Assembly: GCA_015478655.1 (NCBI GenBank)
Contig: JADMIJ010000014.1
Location: 1 to 59,691 of the forward strand
Direction: 5' to 3'
DNA from: Acidimicrobiales bacterium
Lineage (GTDB): Bacteria; Actinomycetota; Acidimicrobiia; Acidimicrobiales; RAAP-2
DNA: 59,691 bases
Of this stretch, positions 37,085 to 44,778 are shown piece by piece. Made by a program: the position numbers and the translations under genes. A model generated the notes under the pieces. That model was not told the origin of the DNA. It made no database searches and saw nothing but the letters and a program-made list of their open reading frames with translations. Each line of letters opens with the position of its first letter. Within the stretch, counting starts at the first letter, position 1.

Positions 37085-38083
37085 ATGACTGTCGGCGAGG
37101 GGTCGGATGCCGCCATCGGGCATGACCACGACACGCTTCTGGATGATGTGACCGCGGTGGTGCTCACTCATATGCGACCGGGGTTGGCCGGCGACGTGAC
37201 CCGCTCGCTGCTCGAGGTCGAGCTGCTTCCCCCCGACCGGGTCGTCGTCGTGGTCAATGGCGTGGGAGGACTTGATGACCACAACCTGGAATCGCGGGTC
37301 CGGATGGTCCGGCTCGATCGCAACACGGGGCCAGCGGGTGGCTTTCGGGCCGGTCTGATCGAGGCGTTCTCGGACCCGCGCATCCAGTGGGCGTACCTGT
37401 GCGAGGACGACGTCGGCCTGTTCTCCCTGCCGTCCCCGCGCCTGGCCGACGTGATGGGGCGCATCACAGCCCAGGGGCCGACCCGTCGCCCGCTGGGGGC
37501 GGTGGCGGCCTACGGCCGGTCGTTCGTGGGTCGGGGCGCCCATACCGTCAACGTCGTGCCTCCACCAGGATCGCCCCTGGACCTCACCCCGGTGGATGTG
37601 GCCTGCTGGGGTGCCACCGTCGTTTCGCGGGCGGTGTTCGAAGCGGGTGTGCTGCCCGACCCGGAGTGGTTCTTCGGGCTCGAGGACGTCGACTTCTTCT
37701 GCCGCATCCGGGAGGCGGGCTTCGATGTCCTGATGGACGACATGGCTGCCCGCCAGGTGGCCTCCCAACAGACGTCGGCGGGTCGGGAGGCGGCCCATCG
37801 TGATCGGCGACCGACCGATGCAGCCGAGGCGTGGCGCGCCTACTACCATGCCCGGAACTCGTTTGCTGTGGCCCGCCGACACGGGAGACCGAACTGGCTG
37901 GCCTGGAACCTGGTCTATTCGGCCCGGCACCTCCAGAAGGCCCGGGGCCGCACGGAGCGGGTGGCCATTGCCCGCGGCTTCTGGGACGGGTTGTGGGGAC
38001 GAATGGGGGAGAACCCCCGCTACGGCCGCCGGGTCGGGGAGTTCGACCCCGGGCCCGAGGCGGCGCCCCCCGCCGCCAGGTAG
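37085..38083 (+). CDS. GT2-family glycosyltransferase (GlfT2/rhamnosyltransferase-like)
   Basis: A 332-residue GT-A enzyme. AVVLTHMRPGLAGDV opens the fold. NTGPAGGFRAGL is the hallmark of actinobacterial rhamnosyl/galactofuranosyl-type GT2 proteins. The DxD equivalent is YLCEDDVGLF, and the catalytic-side motif is FFGLEDVDFFCRIREAGF. The tail RAYYHARNSFAVARR is also typical. It shares these blocks with the gene at 46730-47578, which looks like a distant paralogue. ATG start, with a TAGCCT hexamer 17 bases upstream. Its 3' end overlaps the convergent sulfotransferase gene by 64 bases. Confidence 0.9.
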   Translation: MTVGEGSDAAIGHDHDTLLDDVTAVVLTHMRPGLAGDVTRSLLEVELLPPDRVVVVVNGVGGLDDHNLESRVRMVRLDRNTGPAGGFRAGLIEAFSDPRIQWAYLCEDDVGLFSLPSPRLADVMGRITAQGPTRRPLGAVAAYGRSFVGRGAHTVNVVPPPGSPLDLTPVDVACWGATVVSRAVFEAGVLPDPEWFFGLEDVDFFCRIREAGFDVLMDDMAARQVASQQTSAGREAAHRDRRPTDAAEAWRAYYHARNSFAVARRHGRPNWLAWNLVYSARHLQKARGRTERVAIARGFWDGLWGRMGENPRYGRRVGEFDPGPEAAPPAAR

Positions 38084-38925
38084 GCGAAGTTGGGCCACTG
38101 AGCCAGGTCGAGGTGGCCCAGGCGCTCGGCCAGGAGGGCCACGTCGGCGGCGTACAGCCCGACCAACTGGTCCCGCACCTGGTCGCTCACTTCGGGACCG
38201 GCGTTGGCCGGGGCCGGTGCGGACCGCGTCACGGGCTGGGGTCGGGATCCGCTCAGCCCGAGGTGCCGGAAGGTCGCCTCCAGCTGGCCTTCGGGGTCGG
38301 TCACGCACCGCTCGTACTGGAGGACCAGAATTTGCCCGGCGTCGAACTCCTCCAGCCATCCGGCCAGGGCCCGGTCGTAGAAGCCGCGTTGCACGGCATC
38401 GGCGATGGCGGCTCCGTCGACGGGCAGGCCGGCCCGCCGTTGGTGGGCCAGGCCGGAGCGGAATCGCTCGACCGGGTCCCTGAGTAGGAGCAGGAGCCGC
38501 GCATCGGGTGCCGCTCGCTTGAGGAGCCGCGGCACCCACGGGTAGGCGAAGTAGTCCGGGGTCCACTCGCCGGTCAGCGCGCCGGTCCGCCGGGGAAACC
38601 AACCGTGGTACTGCTCGATGTCGGTGGCCAGCATGGGCTGGGCGCCGAAGCGGTCGAGGAAGTGCCGCTCCTTGTGGACCCCGGGGGGCGAGGAGATGCC
38701 GGGGTGGGCCTGCATGAGCTCGTACCACCATGTGGTTCCCGCCTTCTGCACCCCGATGCCCACGAAGTCCGGCGGCCCGACCTGCTCACCCGGGCCGGGC
38801 GCCGGAGGTGTGAAGTCGAATCCCACCTCCCACGGGGCGTAGCGCCCCAGTCGGTGCAGGATCTGCCTGCGCACCCCGGGCGGCAGCCGGGCGAATTCCG
38901 CCCGGGCCCGCTCTCGCATGGTCAT
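38020..38925 (-). CDS. Sulfotransferase (heparan N-sulfotransferase-like), paralogue of the gene at 44.8 kb
   Basis: A 301-residue sulfotransferase of the Sulfotransfer_1/NDST-like group. The 5'-phosphosulfate loop is VGIGVQKAGTTWWYELMQAHP, GEWTPDYFAYPW is the substrate-cleft motif, and the 3'-phosphate site is LLLLRDPVERFRSGL. It matches the plus-strand gene at 44775-45641 through PDFVGxGVxKAGTxWW and WPNFxYLAA near the C-terminus. The ATG at 38925 has GAGGA five bases upstream; the upstream continuation of the open frame is not protein-like. Its last 21 codons overlap the convergent GT2 gene, and it extends about 14 residues beyond its paralogue. Confidence 0.88.
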   Translation of the reverse strand: MTMRERARAEFARLPPGVRRQILHRLGRYAPWEVGFDFTPPAPGPGEQVGPPDFVGIGVQKAGTTWWYELMQAHPGISSPPGVHKERHFLDRFGAQPMLATDIEQYHGWFPRRTGALTGEWTPDYFAYPWVPRLLKRAAPDARLLLLLRDPVERFRSGLAHQRRAGLPVDGAAIADAVQRGFYDRALAGWLEEFDAGQILVLQYERCVTDPEGQLEATFRHLGLSGSRPQPVTRSAPAPANAGPEVSDQVRDQLVGLYAADVALLAERLGHLDLAQWPNFAYLAAGGAASGPGSNSPTRRP

Positions 38926-39120
38926 GGCGTCCTCGGCATGGGCACGCAGCAGGTTGGCACACGAGGGCGGGCACCACAACCATCGTCGACCGGTCCCATG
39001 GGTCCGGACAGACGCCGGCGCCGGGTCTCCTTGACACCGGGGACGGTACCGCCGATGATCGCGCCATGGTCGAGCCAGGGGGCGGCGGGGGAGCGCGCCG
39101 CCGCCGGCCGTGCCCGCCCT

Positions 39121-39132
39121 CCGACCGGTCGG
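39121..39132. promoter_or_regulatory. 12-bp perfect palindrome upstream of asnB-like gene
   Basis: CCGACCGGTCGG is a perfect palindrome ending 11 bases before the ATG at 39144, in the divergent region between the sulfotransferase and amidotransferase genes. In such GC-rich DNA it may be chance; an operator is possible. Confidence 0.3.
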
Positions 39133-39143
39133 GGGCCTGATCG

Positions 39144-41114
39144 ATGTGCGGCATCGCCGGGCTCTTCGACCCCCGGCGGGTGACCGGAGCCGAAGCGCTC
39201 GACCGTCAGGTGGCTCGGATGACGGCCGCACTGACCCATCGGGGGCCCGATGCCAGCGGGCTGTGGTCCGACCCTGACCGAGGTGTGAGCCTCGGGCACC
39301 GGCGTCTGTCGGTGGTCGGGCTGGGCCCGGCGGGCGCCCAGCCCATGGTGTCTTCCGACGGGAGGTGGGTGGCCACCTACAACGGCGAGATCTACAACCA
39401 CACTGCCGTGCGCCACCGGCTCCAGGGCGAGGGTCTGGCCTTCCATGGCGGGTCCGACACCGAGGTGCTGGTCGGCGCGGTGACGCAGTGGGGCCTCGGA
39501 GGGGCTCTCGAAGCATGTGAGGGGATGTTCGCACTGGCGTTGTGGGACCGACACCGCCATGAGCTCCACCTGATCCGGGACCGCTTCGGGGAGAAGCCTC
39601 TGTATTACGGCTGGGTGGGGGAGCGCCTGGCCTTTGCCTCGGAGTTGAAAGCGCTGAGCACCCTCCCGGGCTTCAGCCCGGACATCGACCGCGACGCGGT
39701 CGCCATGTACCTCCGGCACAACTGTGTTCCCGCCCCGCACACGATCTACCGGGGGGTGGCCAAGCTACCGGCGGGGCACCTGATCACCCTGGCAGCAGAC
39801 TCTCGACCGGGCCCTCTCCCTCCGACCCGTGCCTTCTGGTCGGCACGACAGGCGGTCGAGGGCGCCCATCAGCGACCGCTGGACGATCCGCCCGAGGCCC
39901 TGGCCGATCGCCTGGAGGCGGTCCTGTCCGACTCAGTGGCCGCCCGCATGGTGGCCGATGTGCCCGTCGGTGCCTTTCTCTCCGGCGGCATCGACTCCAG
40001 TGTCGTGGTGGCGCTGATGCAACAGCACAGCGCGCAGCCCGTGCACACGTTCACGGTCGGGTTCGCCAATCGCTCCTTCGACGAGTCGGCCGAGGCAGCA
40101 GCCGTCGCCGCCCACCTTGGGACCGACCACACCCCCCTGCTGGTCAGTGACGAGGACGCCACCGGAGTGATCCCACTGCTGCCGGACATCTGGGACGAGC
40201 CGTTCGGTGACATCTCGGAGATCCCCATGCACCTGGTCAGCCGGCTGGCCCGGACTCGGGTGACCGTGGCCCTGTCAGGAGACGGTGGTGACGAGTTGTT
40301 CGCGGGGTACAACCGGCACGCCTGGCTCGAGCGTTTGTGGCGCAGGTCGTCCCCCCTCCCTGACCCGGTCCGCCGCCTGGCCGGCTCGCTCCTCGGGCAC
40401 CTGCCCCCGGCCATGGTGGACGGGGCGGCGAGGGCCACCACGCTGATGCCGACCCGAATGCAGATCAGAAACCCGGCGTCCAAGGTGGCCAAGGTGGGAA
40501 AGGTCCTGGCCTCGGCGGGCCCGGAGGACGCCTACTTCTCCCTGGTCTCCTATTGGGACGATGCGGAGTCGATGGTGGTGGGAGCGGGCCCGACCGCCTC
40601 GATGGCGTCCCGGCCATCGGACTGGCCGCCGCTCGACGGCATCACCGAGCAGATGCTGTGGTTGGACCTGGTCAGCTACCTCCCCGACGACATCCTCACC
40701 AAGCTCGATCGGGCCGCCATGGCCACATCGCTCGAGACCAGGGTGCCGTTCCTCGACCGGGATGTGCTCGATCTCGCCTGGCGGTTGCCCATGTCCGTCA
40801 AGTTGCATGACGGCGCCACCAAGTGGATCCTCCGCCAGGTGCTCCATCGCCACGTGCCGGCAGCCCTGGTGGAACGGCCGAAGATGGGATTCGGCTTCCC
40901 GATCGGTCCGTTGCTGCGGTCACAGCTCCGGCCGTGGGCGGAAGGTCTGCTGGATGAGGGGCGGCTGCGACGTCAGGGACTGCTCGACCCCGAGCCGATC
41001 ACCCGGGCATGGCGACAACACCTTCAAGGCCGGCGCGATCTCGCTCATGAGCTCTGGTCGGTGCTGGCGTTGCAGGCGTGGCTCGACCGCTGGATGCCGG
41101 GCCTTGGACGGTGA
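39144..41114 (+). CDS. asnB: AsnB-type glutamine-hydrolysing amidotransferase (asparagine synthetase-like)
   Basis: A 656-residue class II amidotransferase. The N-terminal Ntn glutaminase has Cys2 (MCGIAGLFD), LTHRGPDASG, YNGEIYNH and GGSDTEVL. The C-terminal ATP-pyrophosphatase domain has LSGGIDSSVVV, SGDGGDELFAGYNRH, LPDDILTKLDRAAMA and ETRVPFLDRDV. All key residues for glutamine hydrolysis and AMP activation are present. In glycan loci such proteins (for example WbpS) amidate uronic-acid sugars rather than make asparagine. A WbpO-like dehydrogenase and WbpP-like epimerase in this locus could supply the uronic acid, so uronamide formation is a reasonable inference. It is divergent from the sulfotransferase gene at 38.9 kb. 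Confidence 0.92.
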   Translation: MCGIAGLFDPRRVTGAEALDRQVARMTAALTHRGPDASGLWSDPDRGVSLGHRRLSVVGLGPAGAQPMVSSDGRWVATYNGEIYNHTAVRHRLQGEGLAFHGGSDTEVLVGAVTQWGLGGALEACEGMFALALWDRHRHELHLIRDRFGEKPLYYGWVGERLAFASELKALSTLPGFSPDIDRDAVAMYLRHNCVPAPHTIYRGVAKLPAGHLITLAADSRPGPLPPTRAFWSARQAVEGAHQRPLDDPPEALADRLEAVLSDSVAARMVADVPVGAFLSGGIDSSVVVALMQQHSAQPVHTFTVGFANRSFDESAEAAAVAAHLGTDHTPLLVSDEDATGVIPLLPDIWDEPFGDISEIPMHLVSRLARTRVTVALSGDGGDELFAGYNRHAWLERLWRRSSPLPDPVRRLAGSLLGHLPPAMVDGAARATTLMPTRMQIRNPASKVAKVGKVLASAGPEDAYFSLVSYWDDAESMVVGAGPTASMASRPSDWPPLDGITEQMLWLDLVSYLPDDILTKLDRAAMATSLETRVPFLDRDVLDLAWRLPMSVKLHDGATKWILRQVLHRHVPAALVERPKMGFGFPIGPLLRSQLRPWAEGLLDEGRLRRQGLLDPEPITRAWRQHLQGRRDLAHELWSVLALQAWLDRWMPGLGR

Positions 41115-41188
41115 CTCGGTCCCCGCGAGCGCCCCCAATGGTTCCGCCACTCCCGATGCGCCCTCCGGCCTTCGGCTGGGGTGCAGGC

Positions 41189-42067
41189 TCAGGCTGATGG
41201 CGTGGACCCGGGGGCGGCAATGCCGCCCTCGTCCAGCCGACGAAGCAATTCGTACTCCGGCTCCACCCTCGATCGGATGCGCTCCCGCTGTTCGTCGGTC
41301 AATGACGAACGCGTCCCCGTCACCCGGGCCCTGCGGGCCACGAGAGGCAGCTCGAGGCGTCGTCCCAGGACGGCGAGCCCGTCGGCGAAATCCTCGGTGA
41401 ACAGGATGCTCGAGCACTGGGCGATGCGGTCGACCGCTTCTGACACATCGAAGGTCTTGGAGAAGATGGCCAGCTGGTTCAAGAGGTACGCGGTGGGGAC
41501 GCGGTCGAGGAAGGTGTCGAGACCGTCCCTCGCCTTACTGCGCTCCTGTTCGGAGACCCGAACCGGCAGATGCGGTTCGTCGCCGGCCACCAGAAAATCG
41601 AAGTAGGAGTGCACCCGGGCGATGGGATCCCTCAAAATCGTCACGGTGAAGGTGTTGGGTGGCAACGGCTGGTCGGCGACGGCATGGTGGGATCGCCCGT
41701 AGAAGTACGCTCCTTCGGCCAAGAGCCTGCGGTGGTTCACCACGAAGCTGTAGTTGCCGCTGATGGCCCGGGGCAACCGCGAGGTGGTGGTCCGGCGCCA
41801 GACGTCCATCGGATCCTCGCCGCCCAACGCCATGAAGCTCTGGACCAGGCTGGTGCCGGCCGTCTTGCGAATGTGGTGGCAGTAGATGCGCCGGCTCCCG
41901 TCGGGCAGCTCGTATGACCGTGCCAGCCGGCGATAGGTGGGATCGGTGCGGATCTCCCAGATGTCGCGCAGGACGCTGGCGCCGCGCCTGATGGTCCATC
42001 GGGGCTGCCAGACCGGGACCAGCGTTGGCGGAGCACCCTGGTCAGGCGGTCCATGCCCCGTTCCCAT
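41189..42067 (-). CDS. Sulfotransferase (Sulfotransfer_2-like), paralogue of the gene at 30.5 kb
   Basis: A 292-residue protein that aligns along nearly its whole length with the sulfotransferase encoded at 30452-31333. It shares the PAPS loop (HHIRKTAGTSLVQSF here), LARSYELPDGSRRIYC, GAYFYGRSHHA, and the 3'-phosphate motif TILRDPIARVHSYFDFL, as well as the end of the fold (EPEYELLRRLDEG). I chose the ATG at 42067 because TACTGT lies 7 bases upstream. A longer open frame to 42301 has no matching sequence in the paralogue. It converges on the asnB-like gene and is divergent from a GT4 gene. Confidence 0.87.
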   Translation of the reverse strand: MGTGHGPPDQGAPPTLVPVWQPRWTIRRGASVLRDIWEIRTDPTYRRLARSYELPDGSRRIYCHHIRKTAGTSLVQSFMALGGEDPMDVWRRTTTSRLPRAISGNYSFVVNHRRLLAEGAYFYGRSHHAVADQPLPPNTFTVTILRDPIARVHSYFDFLVAGDEPHLPVRVSEQERSKARDGLDTFLDRVPTAYLLNQLAIFSKTFDVSEAVDRIAQCSSILFTEDFADGLAVLGRRLELPLVARRARVTGTRSSLTDEQRERIRSRVEPEYELLRRLDEGGIAAPGSTPSA

Positions 42068-42074
42068 GTGCGGC

Positions 42075-42080
42075 ACAGTA
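42075..42080 (-). promoter_or_regulatory. -10-like hexamer TACTGT, leaderless-type promoter
   Basis: On the minus strand TACTGT ends 7 bases before the ATG at 42067, supporting this start over the longer open frame. Confidence 0.42.
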
Positions 42081-42161
42081 GCGCCGATCGACGTGCCCCT
42101 TCTGCATGATCCGACGGTCTGACGGTGCGTACACGTGGGAGGCCGAAGGTCCATATTGCGT

Positions 42162-42177
42162 GCGGTGTGTGCACCGC
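42162..42177. repeat. Inverted repeat in divergent promoter region
   Basis: GCGGTG-TGTG-CACCGC, a perfect 6-bp inverted repeat with a 4-base centre, between the divergent sulfotransferase and GT4 genes. A TATAGT hexamer follows at 42194-42199. A possible operator. Confidence 0.35.
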
Positions 42178-42285
42178 GGTCGGGCAGCCTGGTTATAGTT
42201 TGGCGTTCTTGGGGAGCGTGATGACGAGGGCCACCTTCGACGGAGGCCGGCGCCCGGCAGCGCCCGGGAAAGCAATGGGGTAGTG

Positions 42286-43413
42286 ATGGCGTCGACATCA
42301 AGGGCCACGGATCACGGAACTTCTCGACCCAAGCGCGGCTGCCGAGTGGTCACGACCTCGCTGACGGCGCGGGTATTGCTGGCCAACCAGCTGCGCTCCC
42401 TGGACGACGTCGACTGGACGGTGATCAGCGGAGACGCCTACGACGACCCCCCGGACGGCGTGGCGGTCAAGGTCATCCCCATCCGTCGGGAGTTCGCACT
42501 CTCCGACGCCGTCTCCTTCGCCCAACTGCTGCGCTATCTACGCAGGCAGCGGTTCGACTTCGTGCAGACCCATACGCCCAAGGCGTCGTTCCTGGGACTG
42601 CCCGCCGCCCGTTTGGCGGGCAGTCCCGCCGTCTACACCATCCACGGGGCGCTCTACTTCGCCGGCAACAGCCGAAAGGCCAACCTCCTGGGCTGGTGCT
42701 TCGAGCGCTGGTGTTGCGCCTGGGCCAACTGCGTCCTGGTCCAGAGTCGCGAGGACGAGCGGGTCCTGCCGGCGGCGCGGATCTGCTCTCGGGGCAAGCT
42801 GGCCTTCATCGGCAACGGGATCGTGATGGATCGCTTTCTTGCCCCGGTGCCACCGGCGATGCACTCCGAGCTCCCCATCGTCATGATGGTGAGCCGTCTC
42901 GTGGCCGAGAAGGGGTGCGCCGACTTCTTGCGGGCGGCACGCTCCTTGACCGGACGGGCCGACTTCGTCCACGTCGGCCCGTCCGAGCACGACCAGCGCG
43001 ATGCCCTGTCGGCGGCCGACGTGGCGGCGGCGGAGGAGGCCGGCACCGTCACCTTCGTCGGCCCGGTCGAGGATGTCCGGCCCTATCTGGCCTCGGCGAC
43101 CGTCGTGGTCCTGCCCTCGTATCGGGAGGGAATTCCGCGGGTGGCCATGGAGGCGGCGGCCATGGGTCGGCCGGTGATCGCCTACGACATACGCGGGGTG
43201 CGGGAGGTGATCGATCCGGCCTCTGGCCTTCTGGCTCCCCGGGGAGACATCCAAGCGCTGTCCCATGTGATCGAGGAGCTCTTGAAGGATCCCGACCGGT
43301 GTGCAGAGCTCGGAGACGGCTGCCGCCTGTGGGTGGTGTCCCGGTTCTCCGAAGATGCGGTCATCGACCGTCTGCGGGTCGCCTACGCCACAGTCGCTGG
43401 AGACGCGGCATGA
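42286..43413 (+). CDS. GT4-family glycosyltransferase
   Basis: A 375-residue GT-B enzyme. Domain 1 includes LLANQLRSLDDVDWTVISGD, FDFVQTHTPKASFLGLPAARLAG and VYTIHGALYF, close to the EpsD/PglA-like group. Domain 2 includes IVMMVSRLVAEKGCADFLRAA, VTFVGPVEDVRPYL and the E-x7-E motif in PSYREGIPRVAMEAAAMGRPVIAYD. The ATG at 42286 is preceded by GGGG; a GTG three bases earlier is equivalent. It is the first of a tightly packed plus-strand run: glycosyltransferase, deacetylase, methyltransferase, sulfotransferase, each overlapping the next by 4-14 bases. Confidence 0.92.
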   Translation: MASTSRATDHGTSRPKRGCRVVTTSLTARVLLANQLRSLDDVDWTVISGDAYDDPPDGVAVKVIPIRREFALSDAVSFAQLLRYLRRQRFDFVQTHTPKASFLGLPAARLAGSPAVYTIHGALYFAGNSRKANLLGWCFERWCCAWANCVLVQSREDERVLPAARICSRGKLAFIGNGIVMDRFLAPVPPAMHSELPIVMMVSRLVAEKGCADFLRAARSLTGRADFVHVGPSEHDQRDALSAADVAAAEEAGTVTFVGPVEDVRPYLASATVVVLPSYREGIPRVAMEAAAMGRPVIAYDIRGVREVIDPASGLLAPRGDIQALSHVIEELLKDPDRCAELGDGCRLWVVSRFSEDAVIDRLRVAYATVAGDAA

Positions 43414-44159
43414 CGACAATGGTCTGCCTGACCGTGGATGTCGAAGACTGGTACGACGGCATGGCCGTCCTGGGCCATGGGACATCCCGCCCGCAGGGAG
43501 CACGCAGTGGGCTCGGGGGTCTGGCGGCCCGGCTCGCACAGGCCGGCGGCACGGCGACGGTGACCCTGTTCGTCGTGGGCAACTATGTCTCATCAGTGCG
43601 ATCAGAGCTGGCCGAACTGGTCGCCGGTGGTCATGAGATCGCCAGTCACGGGCCCGACCACGGTCGACTGCCCGAGGACCCCGCCGTCCTGGTGGACTGG
43701 TTGCGACGGGGCCGGGCCATGGTGGAGGAACTGGTGCAGCTGCCGGTCCGGGGTTTCCGGTCTCCCCGTTTCGACATCCCCTCCACGGTAGGTCTCACCG
43801 GTTACCGCGACCTGCTGGCCGAAGCAGGTTTCGAGTACGTCTCCGACACCAGCCTGCTCGGCCAACGGTCACCGGTCCGGGAGCTACCCGTGCTGAGCCG
43901 GTACCGGATCCCGATCGGCGGTGGCAGCTACCAGCGCCTCGCCCCTGGCATCGTCACCTCGGCGGCGATCGACGCTGCCGCCGGACCGGCGGTGCTCTAC
44001 TACCATTCTTACGATTTTGGCGCCACCCTCCCGGGCACAGGGTCCATCCGCTCGTTGGCCGAGGCCAAGCAGCTGGTGGGCCGGGGGAGGATCGCCGGAG
44101 TGTTCTCCCGAGTGCTCAGCCGGTACGGCAGCGAGGCGTGTGGTCATGTCGAGTGGTGA
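43410..44159 (+). CDS. NodB-domain polysaccharide deacetylase
   Basis: A 249-residue metal-dependent deacetylase (carbohydrate esterase 4 fold) that removes N-acetyl groups from HexNAc residues. Motif 1 is TVDVEDW (Asp10 and Asp13), motif 2 GGHEIASHGPDHG (metal His pair), motif 3 RGFRSPRFDIPS, and YYHSYDFG near the C-terminus. This is the DUF3473-type NodB subfamily found in exopolysaccharide loci (PEP-CTERM/XrtA type). No signal peptide is seen, so it would act inside the cell, on lipid-linked or nucleotide-linked sugars. It starts at an ATG overlapping the preceding stop (ATGA). Confidence 0.9.
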   Translation: MTTMVCLTVDVEDWYDGMAVLGHGTSRPQGARSGLGGLAARLAQAGGTATVTLFVVGNYVSSVRSELAELVAGGHEIASHGPDHGRLPEDPAVLVDWLRRGRAMVEELVQLPVRGFRSPRFDIPSTVGLTGYRDLLAEAGFEYVSDTSLLGQRSPVRELPVLSRYRIPIGGGSYQRLAPGIVTSAAIDAAAGPAVLYYHSYDFGATLPGTGSIRSLAEAKQLVGRGRIAGVFSRVLSRYGSEACGHVEW

Positions 44160-44778
44160 CTTCGAGACGTACTTCAATCGCCGGGCGACCCGGTTTGCCG
44201 CCTTCTACTCGAGCGAACCGGTGGCTCGTGCGCTCGGTCGCGGCCCGCTCTTCGACCGGTTGCGGCTCGCCGTCGACATCACCGTCACGCTGGGGGCGAG
44301 CCGGGTGCTCGACGTCGGATGCGGGAGCGGCCCTCTGTTCGCCCCCTTGGCAGCCCAGGGCATCCACGTCACCGGCATCGACCCCGCCGAGGCCATGGTG
44401 GTGAAGGCTCGTGAGGAGGCGGCCTCATTCCCGGGGCTGGTCGAGGTCGAGCTGCGGGGATGGCAGCAGGTCACCGAGGTGGACGTCTACGACGTGGCCA
44501 TCGCCCTGGGCGTGTTCGACTACGTCGGTGAGCCGGCCACCCTCTTGGCCCAGATGGGCCGGGCAGCCGCCAATGTCATCGCCTCGTTCCCGTCGCCCGG
44601 CATCAGGTTGAACCTACGAAAGATCCGTTACGGCGCCCGCGGCGTCCAGGTGCACGGCTACGTCCTCGACCGCTTCGCTCGGCTGGCTGCCGACTCCGGC
44701 CTCGAAGTGGCTGCGGTGCTCCCGCTCGGCCGGGCCGGGCACGTGGTCCACTTCCGCCGCTCCGCCTTGACCCGATGA
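44146..44778 (+). CDS. Class I SAM-dependent methyltransferase
   Basis: A 210-residue methyltransferase. Motif I is VLDVGCGSGPLFAPLA, followed by HVTGIDPAEAMV with the SAM-binding Asp, and DVYDVAIALGVFDYVGEP as motif IV. The N-terminus FETYFNRRATRFAAFY is typical of a methyltransferase group found in glycan and lipid loci. It overlaps the deacetylase gene by 14 bases and the next sulfotransferase gene by 4 bases, so it is part of the same translational unit. It could methylate the deacetylated or neighbouring sugar, though the acceptor is not evident. Confidence 0.87.
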   Translation: MSSGDFETYFNRRATRFAAFYSSEPVARALGRGPLFDRLRLAVDITVTLGASRVLDVGCGSGPLFAPLAAQGIHVTGIDPAEAMVVKAREEAASFPGLVEVELRGWQQVTEVDVYDVAIALGVFDYVGEPATLLAQMGRAAANVIASFPSPGIRLNLRKIRYGARGVQVHGYVLDRFARLAADSGLEVAAVLPLGRAGHVVHFRRSALTR

